64,000 nucleotides of DNA from Calothrix sp. PCC 7507 (GTDB taxonomy: Bacteria > Cyanobacteriota > Cyanobacteriia > Cyanobacteriales > Nostocaceae), in NCBI RefSeq assembly GCF_000316575.1, contig NC_019682.1, positions 3,656,001 through 3,720,000 of the forward strand, read 5' to 3'. Position 1 is the stretch's first letter. Every line of letters begins with the position of its first letter. The translations under genes and the position numbers were made by a program. The notes beneath the pieces are model-generated. The model was not told the DNA's origin. It saw only the letters and a program-made list of their open reading frames with translations, and searched no databases. Positions 55,730-64,000 of the stretch are shown here, piece after piece.

Positions 55730-56383
55730 ATGACAAACTTTGATGACATGGACGTAGTTTACGTCCGTGAATTAGGAATCGATGATATAGCCCCAATTTA
55801 TCATTTGGGAGAGGAGCTATTTACTAGCGATCGCTATCCTTATTTGTACCGCACCTGGGATGAATGGGAGGTGATCGGACTATACAACACAGATCCAGAA
55901 TACTGCCTCGTTGCCGAAATAGATGGAGAACTGGCAGGATTTATTTTAGGAACTATCATCACCAAGACATCTTGGACTTATGGTTATATTTTGTGGCTAG
56001 GAGTTAATCCCAATTTTCAACGGCAGGGAGTTGCTGATAAGCTAGTTGATAAAGTCGTCGCCCGCATGATTGAAGATGGGGCGCGTTTTATGCTGGTAGA
56101 CACTGACCCCACTAATATACCAGCGGTGAAGTTTTTCCACCGCAAAGGTTTCGGTAATAACCGCCAGCATATTTTCTTGTCGATGAATTTAAGTAAGCAT
56201 CCATATTATGGCAGACTAATAGATTACGAACATCAAAAAGCTGAACGCGCAGGTTATAAGCGATGTCTACGACGGGCTACGCCTACGCGTCCCACTATTC
56301 GCGCCCGCAAACCCGACGGTTTCGCTAATGAAATAGTCCTCAATCCCTTAGTAACTGAACCTCAGACAGAGACTGAGGACTAG
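55730..56383 (+). CDS. GNAT family N-acetyltransferase
   Basis: 217 residues from ATG 55730 (MTNFDDMDVVYVREL), chosen over an earlier in-frame start at 55661 because the fold begins here. VNPNFQRQGVADKLVDKVVARMIEDGA is the acetyl-CoA site and NIPAVKFFHRKGF the late motif. The C-terminal RCLRRATPTRP is encoded by the inserted repeat GCGATGTCTACGACGGGCTA. Substrate unknown. Confidence 0.85.
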   Translation: MTNFDDMDVVYVRELGIDDIAPIYHLGEELFTSDRYPYLYRTWDEWEVIGLYNTDPEYCLVAEIDGELAGFILGTIITKTSWTYGYILWLGVNPNFQRQGVADKLVDKVVARMIEDGARFMLVDTDPTNIPAVKFFHRKGFGNNRQHIFLSMNLSKHPYYGRLIDYEHQKAERAGYKRCLRRATPTRPTIRARKPDGFANEIVLNPLVTEPQTETED

Positions 56384-56385
56384 GG

Positions 56386-56430
56386 AATAGGCAATAGGCA
56401 ATAGGCAATAGGCAATAGGCAATAGGCTAT
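56386..56430. repeat. STRR array CAATAGG
   Basis: Six copies of GGCAATA follow the acetyltransferase stop, matching 38357-38381. Confidence 0.9.
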
Positions 56431-56578
56431 TAAGTAAGTCGGTGCAATAAAACCAAACTATGTGAAGAAAAGTAAATAAGGCTCAAACTCTTTCTCCCCC
56501 TGCCCCCTGCCTTATTCCAACAATAATTATTTACGCCGACCTACTTAGTTATATTCCCAATCCCCAATCACTAATAAG

Positions 56579-58966
56579 ATGCAATGGACTTTAGCAGCAA
56601 CTGAACAACCACCAGAGTGGTTTATCCAAGCGGTGAAGCAATATACACCTGCATCTAGTGGACTTTATGCGGCACAATTGTTGTGGCAGCGGGGAATTAG
56701 AGATAAATCACAACTAGCGGCTTTTGTCAACCATCAAACCTATAAACCAGCAAGCCCTTGGGAATTTGGGCAAGAAATGCATTTAGCTGTAGCGCGGTTG
56801 CAACAGGCGCGTAACGCTGGTGAGAAAATTGCTATTTGGGGAGACTTTGACGCAGACGGTATCACCGCCACTGCTGTGTTGTGGGATGGTTTAGGAGAGT
56901 TTTTTGCCCAAAATCAACAGTTAATTTATTACATTCCCAATCGCCTCACCGAATCCCACGGACTTAACAATCAAGGGATTGATAATTTAGCAAAACAAGG
57001 CATTACATTAATCGTCACTTGTGACACAGGCAGCACGAACCATGATGAAATTATTTATGCCCAACAGCTAGGTATTGATGTCATCGTCACAGATCACCAC
57101 ACCTTAGCACCAGAACGCCCAGCCGTTGCAGCTATTATCAACCCCCGCTATTTAGCCAATGAACATCCGCTATTTAATCTTTCTGGGGTGGCGGTAGCTT
57201 ATAAGTTGGTGGAAGCGTTATATCAAGCCCTACCTGATGTCCCCCAAAATCCGTTAACAGATTTGTTGGATTTAGTAGCAGTAGGATTAATTGCTGACTT
57301 AGTGCAACTCAGTGGGGATTGTCGCTATTTAGCCCAGTTGGGAATTCAACGACTACAGGCAGATTTTAAACAACCACCAGCAGCGCGCAGGCGGCCAGGA
57401 GTTGGACGATTATTAGAATTATGCCAGAAAAGTGGCGATCGCCCCACAGATATTTCCTTCGGTTTAGGACCGCGCATCAACGCCGTCAGCCGCATCCAAG
57501 GTGATGCTAGTTTCTGCGTAGAATTGCTGACTAGCCGAGATATCAAACATTGCCAGCAACTGGCAGAAATGACAGAACTAGCCAACGCTCGCCGTAAGTC
57601 ATTGCAAAAAGATGTGCAAGCGCAAGTCACACAAAAACTCACCCAATTAGACTTATCTACCACAAGTGCGATCGTCCTCGAAGATCCTCAATGGCCTATA
57701 GGCGTATTAGGCTTAGTCGCTGGACAAATAGCCCAAGAGACAGGCCGCCCCACCATTTTGTTGAGTACAGAAGAAGCAGGGGACAAGGGAGACAATTCTT
57801 CACTTTTAACTCCTAACTCAGCACTCAGCACTCAGCACTCAGCACTCTTATTGGCCCGTGGTTCCGCCCGTTCGGTGAATTCCGTCGATTTATACCAACT
57901 AGTAAAAGATCAAGCACATCTGTTACACCGCTTTGGCGGACATCCCTTTGCTGCGGGGCTGAGTTTGTTGGCGGAGAATATTCCTTTATTTAAAGACGCA
58001 ATTAACCAGCGATTGCGGCAATCCTTAGGTGGTGTAAACCTAACACCAACTGTCCAAGCAGATATAGCAGTCACAGTCGCTGACTTAGGCAAAGAATTAT
58101 TTTTAGAACTGAAAGTATTAGAACCCTGTGGAATGGGTAATCCCGTCCCCAAACTACTAATTCAAAACTGCTGGTTTGAAAATGCTTGGCATCGCAATCA
58201 ACAAGATTCCCAAGGTAAAAAAATCCAGTATATTAAAACCGAGTTTGACATTCGAGATGACACGACGAGAAACCCATTTCCGGGGATATGGTGGGGACAT
58301 TATAAAGATGAATTGCCCATAGGTAGATGTGATTGCATCGCCGAAATAGACTACAACAGCTTTAAAAAACGCTATGAAATCAGATTAATTGCTGTCCGTC
58401 CCACTATTAACTCAATACTCAACACTCAACATTTACCACTCATCCTAGATTTGCGGAATCAGAGACAGTCAACCATCAACAGCGATGCACTGAGCTTGTC
58501 GAAGTGTCAACAGTCAGCACTCATTATTTCAGAATGCCCTACTAGTTGGGATGATTTACGGGCGTGGTGGAAAAAGTCACTCTACAATAATCAACAACTA
58601 GCCCTGGCTTGGACTATACCCAACCATCAAACACCCAGCGACATTTGGCTAACTCTAGTGGGAATTGCCAAATACCTAAGTCGTACCAATCAACTAGTTA
58701 CCCGCGTTCAACTATTAGATAAGCTAGGCATCGGTGACCAAACCTTATTTTTGGGAATTAGAGCTTTAAAATATTTGGGGTTTACACTGCAGCGACAAGA
58801 CCGTGATTTGCAAATTAGCCACGATGCTAAAAATCTATCAGAAACCTTGGCTGATAGTGCTGCTGCCAAATTTTTAGCCGCCATCCGCGAAGAACAATTT
58901 CAGCGAGAGTATTTTGCTGAAGTCCCTTTATCTACAATTGTGGCGATGGTTAATAGTCAGGGTTAA
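56579..58966 (+). CDS. recJ: Single-stranded-DNA-specific exonuclease RecJ
   Basis: 795 residues. The DHH phosphoesterase motifs are complete: IWGDFDADGITATAVLW, VTCDTGS, VTDHHTL, and DHHA1 with RFGGHPFAAGLSL. It degrades single-stranded DNA 5' to 3' in repair and recombination. Two inserts are repeat-derived: NSALSTQHSALLLARG from a CAGCACT heptamer array (57818-57848) and DALSLSKCQQSAL from a GCACTGAGCTTGTCGAAGTG element (58480-58520). Both keep the frame. Confidence 0.95.
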   Translation: MQWTLAATEQPPEWFIQAVKQYTPASSGLYAAQLLWQRGIRDKSQLAAFVNHQTYKPASPWEFGQEMHLAVARLQQARNAGEKIAIWGDFDADGITATAVLWDGLGEFFAQNQQLIYYIPNRLTESHGLNNQGIDNLAKQGITLIVTCDTGSTNHDEIIYAQQLGIDVIVTDHHTLAPERPAVAAIINPRYLANEHPLFNLSGVAVAYKLVEALYQALPDVPQNPLTDLLDLVAVGLIADLVQLSGDCRYLAQLGIQRLQADFKQPPAARRRPGVGRLLELCQKSGDRPTDISFGLGPRINAVSRIQGDASFCVELLTSRDIKHCQQLAEMTELANARRKSLQKDVQAQVTQKLTQLDLSTTSAIVLEDPQWPIGVLGLVAGQIAQETGRPTILLSTEEAGDKGDNSSLLTPNSALSTQHSALLLARGSARSVNSVDLYQLVKDQAHLLHRFGGHPFAAGLSLLAENIPLFKDAINQRLRQSLGGVNLTPTVQADIAVTVADLGKELFLELKVLEPCGMGNPVPKLLIQNCWFENAWHRNQQDSQGKKIQYIKTEFDIRDDTTRNPFPGIWWGHYKDELPIGRCDCIAEIDYNSFKKRYEIRLIAVRPTINSILNTQHLPLILDLRNQRQSTINSDALSLSKCQQSALIISECPTSWDDLRAWWKKSLYNNQQLALAWTIPNHQTPSDIWLTLVGIAKYLSRTNQLVTRVQLLDKLGIGDQTLFLGIRALKYLGFTLQRQDRDLQISHDAKNLSETLADSAAAKFLAAIREEQFQREYFAEVPLSTIVAMVNSQG

Positions 58967-59271
58967 TGGGATGATTGTTTGCGATCGCATCCCCAATTAA
59001 TCGAGCGCGATCGCTCACACTAAAATCGGGTAAGTAAGGGCACGGCACCGATAAAATTATGTGATGCGCTGAAAGATTTTGGATGCCGTGCCCCTACTAC
59101 GATATTTTTAATTACGAATTAAATCTTGCACTATCAGGAGTTGGACTTACGCAAGTGTCATATTTTTTTATTAAGGTTGTCAAGGGTCAATAGTCCAAAA
59201 ACCTTGACTCTTGACTCTTATGAAAAAAGATATATGTGCCAGTTGCATCAGTCAAGGGATTTTTTTGTGAT
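58967..59271. other. Intergenic stretch with hairpin repeat
   Basis: GGGCACGGCA (59038-59047) pairs with TGCCGTGCCC (59084-59093). After it lie a TTGACTC heptamer run (59178-59220) and an AT-rich remainder. No gene is recognised. Confidence 0.6.
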
Positions 59272-59457
59272 TTAAGAATTAACCGCTGGCTGGGGAATAA
59301 CTCCCGTATTGCGAGTTTCTACACTAGAAAGCCGACTAATTGTTAACAGTGGCACTTCTTGTCGGCAAGACTGACAAAACCAATAAAGTTCACTGTGACG
59401 AACGTGACGTAGGAGGGAACCACCGCAACATGGACAGGTGTTAGCTCTCATACTCAT
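59272..59457 (-). CDS. Small zinc-ribbon protein
   Basis: 61 residues. Two CxxC pairs, CPCCGG and CQSCRQ, separated by 21 residues form a plausible zinc ribbon. The C-terminal 25 residues are unstructured. An internal start two codons in (MRANTC) is equally plausible. It is about 50 bp from the glycosyltransferase gene on the same strand. Confidence 0.7.
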   Translation of the reverse strand: MSMRANTCPCCGGSLLRHVRHSELYWFCQSCRQEVPLLTISRLSSVETRNTGVIPQPAVNS

Positions 59458-59511
59458 TACCGATGTCCTCCCTGAAAAAAGTTGTTGTTGAAAATGTAAA
59501 AAAATTGTTGA

Positions 59512-60579
59512 TTAAAACCGGACTTCATTAGCACAAATGTGCCCATTTAAGTCTATGCGATCTTTTATAATTTGTTCATAGACCGCCTGGTAACCGTTAA
59601 CCATTTGGGTAACACTAAACTTGGTTGCTACATATTCTCGACAGATTTGACGGTTTAGTTCCAAAGCCTTGGGAATCATTGCCGCCATTTCTGCAAAGCT
59701 TTGGCAGATAAAGCCTGTCTTACCATGAGCAATCACCTCTGGTACAGAACCGAAATTCATAGCAATCACTGGCGTACCAGTTGCCATTGATTCAATCATT
59801 ACCAAGCCAAAAGGTTCTTGCCAAGTAATAGGAAAGAGAGTTACTGCAGCATTTCCCAACAGTTCAGCCTTCTCGGCATGGCTAACTTCACCTAGATATT
59901 CAATTTGCTTCCCATCAATATGGGGGGCAATTTCTTGTTCAAAAAACTTAGAATCTACTAAATCAACTTTTCCTGCCATTTTCAAGCACCAACCAGTCTG
60001 TTTTGCAATTGCGATCGCATGATGTGAACCTTTTTCGGGTGAAAAGCGTCCTAAAAATGCTAAATATTGCGGCTCTTGGGGTTGTGGCTGAAATGGATAA
60101 TCTTCAGGATTAATGCCGTTATAAACGGTGTCGATATAGTTTAAGTCGATTTGACGCTGTGCCTGACTAATGCTGACGTATTGTTGCTTTTGGTGGTGGC
60201 TAAAGACTTGCTGGTTATCCTTTGTAAAACAACCGTGCAGAGTATGCACAGTGGGAGCCGATACTAAATTCGCTAAAGGTAATGCCGAAATACCTACATG
60301 GGAATGAATGATGTCGAATTCCTGCGATCGCTGGTAAACTTGGCTGAGTTCAAGCGTTTCATACGCTGCATATTCTTTGACATTTGGATCTAAGCGCAAC
60401 GCACGTGGATAAACCGCTTCTAAACAAGCCGAAGTTTGAGAATCACCAGAAGCAAACAAAGTAACCTGATGACCGCGACGAACTAGTTCCTCGGTCAAGT
60501 GACTCACGACGAGTTCAATCCCTCCATAACTAGGAGGTGGAACTCGTTCCCATAAGGGGGCTACTTGAACGATTTTCAT
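59512..60579 (-). CDS. Glycosyltransferase family 4 protein
   Basis: 355 residues with the GT-B fold. The N-terminal half (PPSYGGIELVVSHLTEELVRRGHQV, HSHVGISALPLAN) precedes the donor-binding half with GRFSPEKGSHHAIAIAKQTG and PFGLVMIESMATGTPVIAMNFGSVPE, the E-x7-E motif of retaining glycosyltransferases. Donor and acceptor unknown. Confidence 0.92.
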   Translation of the reverse strand: MKIVQVAPLWERVPPPSYGGIELVVSHLTEELVRRGHQVTLFASGDSQTSACLEAVYPRALRLDPNVKEYAAYETLELSQVYQRSQEFDIIHSHVGISALPLANLVSAPTVHTLHGCFTKDNQQVFSHHQKQQYVSISQAQRQIDLNYIDTVYNGINPEDYPFQPQPQEPQYLAFLGRFSPEKGSHHAIAIAKQTGWCLKMAGKVDLVDSKFFEQEIAPHIDGKQIEYLGEVSHAEKAELLGNAAVTLFPITWQEPFGLVMIESMATGTPVIAMNFGSVPEVIAHGKTGFICQSFAEMAAMIPKALELNRQICREYVATKFSVTQMVNGYQAVYEQIIKDRIDLNGHICANEVRF

Positions 60580-61115
60580 AAGTTGTTTTGGTTCAGTCTG
60601 TAAAATAGTCCTCTAAGTGAGAACTGAGGTAATTTAATGCGGGCAACGTATTTATGCTTACTCCTCGGAAACTTTAACAGTTATTCAGTTAAAAGGTTTA
60701 AATCTCCCATTAAATTGGTCGAAGGCGTTAGTGGGCTTTTTTATCTGCTCCAATGCGCCTGTTCACTGATAACTGGTCACTGTTTACTGAATTTAACAAC
60801 ACCACTAAAAAAAATTCCGCCCCTCAGCAGTGGCCACCGGGCAACTACACTATTAAACTATAACCTCCTGTTTCCTAATTTCATCTATCTTGGGGATCAT
60901 AAGCAATTATGCTATTTTGTAAATTAACTTACCAAATAGATTTTTTTGTAGCTCACAATACTAAATTTTAGGTTGGGATCAATTATTTAGGGTCTGTTTG
61001 CCAGGAAAACGGCTCAGATACTAGCAAATCTATAAACGTTAAATAATTCTAAAAATTTGCTTAATTCATATTAATTCATAATTACTGATTTATGGGAATC
61101 ACAGACTATTAACTA
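60580..61115. other. Intergenic region without genes
   Basis: A 96-residue frame at 60637-60927 has no recognisable features and is probably non-coding. A TAACTGGTCACTG STRR-like stretch lies near 60770. The segment 60930-61110 is AT-rich, presumably holding the promoter of the xth gene. Confidence 0.55.
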
Positions 61116-61904
61116 ATGAAAATAGCTACTTGGAATGTAAATTCAATTCGGATTCGTCTCGAACAGGTGATTGATTGGTTAAAACAGAACCCTGTTGATG
61201 TCCTCTGTTTGCAAGAAACGAAAGTTGTCGATGCTGATTTTCCGCGATCGCCTTTAGAAGAATTAGGCTATTACGTTTATTTCTCAGGTCAAAAATCCTA
61301 TAACGGCGTAGCAATAATCAGCCGCCAACCGCTTTCAGATATCAGTACGGGTTTCACAACAATTGTGACCAATGTCGAACCAGAACTAGATGAGCAAAAG
61401 CGGGTAATTACTGGTGTTATTGATCAGATTCGGATTGTTAATCTTTATGTACCCAATGGTTCAGCAGTGGGAAGTGAAAAATATCTTTACAAACTCAAGT
61501 GGTTAGCAATACTAAAGGAGTATTTGCAATTATTGCTCAAATCACAGCCAGCTATCTGTATTTGTGGCGACTTTAATATTGCTTTAGAAGCCATAGATAT
61601 TCATGACAAAGTTAATCCCCTCAATCACATCATGGCATCAGAACCAGAGCGCCAAGCTTTACGAGATATACTGACGCTAGGATTTGCCGATGCTTTTCGC
61701 AAATTCACCAGCGAAGGCGGTCACTTCAGCTGGTGGGATTATCGCACCGCAGCCTTTCGTCGCAACCTAGGCTGGCGGATTGATCATCACTATTTGACAC
61801 CAGTTTTGTATGAGTGTGCTAAAAGCTGCATTATTGATGTTGAACCTAGAAAACTAACTCAACCCAGCGACCATACACCAGTAGTTGTGGAATTGGATAT
61901 ATGA
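61116..61904 (+). CDS. xth: Exodeoxyribonuclease III
   Basis: 262 residues with the full EEP motif set: MKIATWNVNSIR, CLQETKVVD, YVPNGSAV, GDFNIAL, RIDHHYLTP and QPSDHTPVVVE. It removes AP sites and 3' blocks in base-excision repair. Standard family length. Confidence 0.96.
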   Translation: MKIATWNVNSIRIRLEQVIDWLKQNPVDVLCLQETKVVDADFPRSPLEELGYYVYFSGQKSYNGVAIISRQPLSDISTGFTTIVTNVEPELDEQKRVITGVIDQIRIVNLYVPNGSAVGSEKYLYKLKWLAILKEYLQLLLKSQPAICICGDFNIALEAIDIHDKVNPLNHIMASEPERQALRDILTLGFADAFRKFTSEGGHFSWWDYRTAAFRRNLGWRIDHHYLTPVLYECAKSCIIDVEPRKLTQPSDHTPVVVELDI

Positions 61905-62010
61905 AGGTGATTGCTACCGTGCCAGGAGTTTCAGAATCCAGCAGATAGATTAAGCTCATCCCACCCCATTTTAGGGGTGGGATTTCACGTTGACGGTTAT
62001 CAGTCATCAG

Positions 62011-62092
62011 TAGACCTCTTGCATAAATATTTTTTGTCTCACGCAAAGACGCAAAGAAGATCGCAAAAATTAGGACTTTTGCAAGAGGTCTA
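62011..62092. repeat. 82-bp inverted-repeat element
   Basis: TAGACCTCTTGCA (62011-62023) and TGCAAGAGGTCTA (62080-62092) are perfect inverse copies. The stem encloses CGCAAAGACGCAAAG, a short tandem. The remainder of 61905-62452 has a CAGCACT STRR (62308-62338) and a CGGAGACGCTACGCGAACG repeat; no gene is recognised. Confidence 0.85.
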
Positions 62093-62452
62093 GTTAACGG
62101 CGGCGGGGCGGCGATCGCTGCTACCCTTCACCACACTCAGTACCTCGGCTTATAGTCCCTCGGCTTATAGTAAATTTAAGTACTGAGTACTTTTGTACTA
62201 TGGTTAATGCCCCGCCCGATGTCAAGCGGAATCTTTTAATCGGGAGAAGGTTGATACCTCACCCCTCTCCTGTCGGAGACGCTACGCGAACGTGGGTGGT
62301 ATTTTTAACTCAGCACTCAGCACTCGGAACTCAGCACTTTTCATCTCCAGATCTGGCTTCTTCGATAAAGACTTGCGCTTGTAGGGGGATGTCAAGCCGC
62401 TGATACTTTCGCTAAAACGTGAAGGGAGAGGCTTTCAGGATGGTGCAAAATA

Positions 62453-63598
62453 ATGGCAGACAAACCCCAAAAAGAAATCAATTCGCCCACACAACTATCG
62501 AACAGGGATATCAAGACTCAGCCAACTGTTTCCCAGTCCTTTGCTCAAAAAGTAGGTCAGGTGGGAGGAATAATTACCCAAAGCGGTAAAGCAGTCTTCG
62601 ATAAAACAGTCGCCGTGGGAACAGCGGCGGCGAAGCAAACACATCATCTGATTGAACAATCAACTCAAGCCAGCGGTCAAATAGTCAATTACCTCAGCAA
62701 AAATTGGCTTATCCGCAAATTATCTGGTTTTTTAAACCTTAATTGGCTGATTGGTGCTGCTGATAGTGTCGATTTGGAAAAAGCAGCAGTAGAAGTGAAA
62801 AAGCTAAAACAACAGTATCCCCATGAATCACCTAGTCAGATTGCCCACCGGATCATGGTGGAAAAAGCAACTCAAGCAGGTAGTATTGGTCTAGCGACTA
62901 GCATTTTGCCAGGATTTGCTGCAGCTTTGTTGGCAATTGATTTGGCAGCTACGACAAAATTGCAATCAGAAATGCTTTATCAGATAGCATCTGACTACGG
63001 AATGGATTTAAAAGATCCAGCGCGTAAAGGTGAAGTGTTGGCAATTTTTGGTTTGGGGTTGGGTGGTGGTCGTCTTTTGAAGGCTGCGGGATTAGGCTTG
63101 TTGCGAAATGTGCCTTTTGCTGGTGCAGCGATCGCCGCTAGCTCAAATGCAACGATGATTTATTCATTGGGGTATGCTGCTTGTCGATTTTATGAAGCCA
63201 AGCTAGATGAATCAACTTCGCTGACTTCTCAAGAGACGCTAGAAAAATTAAAACAACAAAGTGCAGATTATTTAGAAACTGCGATCGCCCAAACAACAGT
63301 CATGGATCAAATCTTAGTTCACATGATCCTCGCTAGTCATCCAGAAAAAACTTGGGCAGAAATTTTACCCGAATTAAAAGCCGTTAATCTCAGTCCTACC
63401 TCATTAGCAGCTATAGCTGAAGATATGCAATCACCCCAGCCTTTAGATACCTTGCTGAATCAACTCAATCGTGATTTTGCCATACCCTTGTTAGTGCAGT
63501 GCAAAAAAATCGCCCAACTTGACAGTCAGACTACACCAGTTGAGCAACAAGTGATCGATGCGATCGCTGCTAAGTTTAATCTTGGGAATGGGGAATAG
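62453..63598 (+). CDS. EcsC family protein
   Basis: 381 residues. The EcsC domain follows residue ~100: QYPHESPSQIAHRIMVEKATQAG, ATSILPGFAAALLAIDLAATTKLQSEMLYQIASDYG and GRLLKAAGLGLLRNVPFAGA. The N-terminal 80 residues are variable. EcsC was named in the Bacillus ABC transporter Ecs; here it is stand-alone. Role unknown. Confidence 0.88.
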   Translation: MADKPQKEINSPTQLSNRDIKTQPTVSQSFAQKVGQVGGIITQSGKAVFDKTVAVGTAAAKQTHHLIEQSTQASGQIVNYLSKNWLIRKLSGFLNLNWLIGAADSVDLEKAAVEVKKLKQQYPHESPSQIAHRIMVEKATQAGSIGLATSILPGFAAALLAIDLAATTKLQSEMLYQIASDYGMDLKDPARKGEVLAIFGLGLGGGRLLKAAGLGLLRNVPFAGAAIAASSNATMIYSLGYAACRFYEAKLDESTSLTSQETLEKLKQQSADYLETAIAQTTVMDQILVHMILASHPEKTWAEILPELKAVNLSPTSLAAIAEDMQSPQPLDTLLNQLNRDFAIPLLVQCKKIAQLDSQTTPVEQQVIDAIAAKFNLGNGE

Positions 63599-63674
63599 GG
63601 AAAAAGTCGCCAGGACAGATTAGTTTACCTTGGGATAAGGGATGTGCAGAGAAATAAAGTACCTGATATCAAGG

Positions 63675-63738
63675 ATCGTGGGTTTCGACTGCGCTCAACC
63701 CACGAGATGAGCGTCGAGGGTTGAGCGTAGTCGAAACC
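63675..63738. repeat. Palindromic repeat GGGTTTCGACT...AGTCGAAACCC
   Basis: GGGTTTCGACTGCGCTCAACCC is inverted as GGGTTGAGCGTAGTCGAAACCC, giving a long hairpin. It forms the truncated 3' end of the GUN4 remnant. Confidence 0.85.
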
Positions 63739-64000
63739 CTATCTTGTTCAAATAAATTTTTACTAAATCTTAGATAAAGTTCATTGTTACCAACGCTCAG
63801 ACAAATTTTCTTCTGAACGCTGAAGCCGAAGCGCCCGTTGCTGTATTTCACCCAAAGTTGGTCAATGGTGCGTAAGTCACTACAGGGAAAATTCTTGATA
63901 GATTCGACATCAAGACATTTTTGCTTTTCTCTGTTAGATGCCTTGAGCATGACAGCTAATTCCTCTTGTTATGCATTCACACCCGCAATAATCGCCAATG
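63739..64000 (-). pseudogene. GUN4-domain remnant
   Basis: The C-terminal half of a GUN4 fold is clear: FPCSDLRTIDQLWVKYSNGR then FGFSVQKKI. In the same frame upstream, an AQEELAVMLKAS-like segment is interrupted by a TAA at 63969-63971, and the DNA runs off the window end. The 3' end is fused into a palindromic repeat. GUN4 binds porphyrins and supports Mg-chelatase; this copy is a decayed one. Confidence 0.65.

Noticed and set aside
60637-60927. 96-residue frame before xth
   Set aside because: Composition and lack of motifs suggest non-coding; no upstream signal.

Overview
The window looks like a chromosome segment of a filamentous, heterocyst-forming type cyanobacterium (order Nostocales). 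The evidence is the density of HIP1 octamers (GCGATCGC) inside genes, strings of degenerate 7-bp tandem repeats (STRR type) between and inside genes, a Nostoc-type CrtW ketolase, a GUN4 remnant and many short palindromic/MITE-like repeats. No rRNA, tRNA or CRISPR array was recognised. Genus and species cannot be fixed from the sequence alone.

Region 1 (about 78-20734) is a contractile injection system (CIS) locus of the extracellular/thylakoid-anchored (eCIS/tCIS) class. A single plus-strand run encodes, in order: a DUF4255 (Pvc16-like) cap/terminator protein, a carboxypeptidase-regulatory-like beta protein, two sheath proteins, a tube protein, a small assembly-chaperone-like protein followed by a DUF6760 module with no usable start codon (possible -1 frameshift), a second tube protein, a disordered repeat protein, a LysM/CIS-tube adaptor, a gp27-like hub, a gpV-like spike, a gp25-like baseplate protein, two baseplate-J-like wedge proteins, a gpI-like protein, a long fibre with a peptidase-S74-type self-cleaving end, a PAAR-like tip and a small coiled coil. 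Divergent from it is a DUF4157 protein with a zinc-protease motif and an LRAT-like His/Cys pair, a candidate cargo or toxin. The AAA+ ATPase usual in such clusters is not in the window.

Region 2 (20735-26637) is a mobile and repeat-rich boundary: a MITE-like element, a complete IS1634-family insertion with TTTAAA target duplication, an SDR oxidoreductase, an aldo/keto reductase, a seven-unit 21-bp tandem repeat and a small gene. Region 3 (26638-34992) holds a membrane GTPase, a group of small stress-type genes (PNPOx-like, DUF5335, YggT, a 51-residue membrane protein) and a compact FAD-Rieske oxidoreductase / haem-oxygenase-like diiron enzyme / methyltransferase operon.

Region 4 (34993-64000) is mostly core genome: pirin, RMD1-family, mnmE, GNAT acetyltransferases, SDR, a DUF697-type GTPase, cysE, a DUF3352 protein, rhodanese, hrcA, crtW, a PD-(D/E)XK nuclease, recJ, a GT4 glycosyltransferase, xth and an EcsC protein. 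It is interrupted by a decayed CHAT locus with an ISAs1-family insertion and by several families of small inverted-repeat elements. Some repeats are translated in frame inside conserved genes such as recJ and mnmE. A broken GUN4 gene lies at the right edge.
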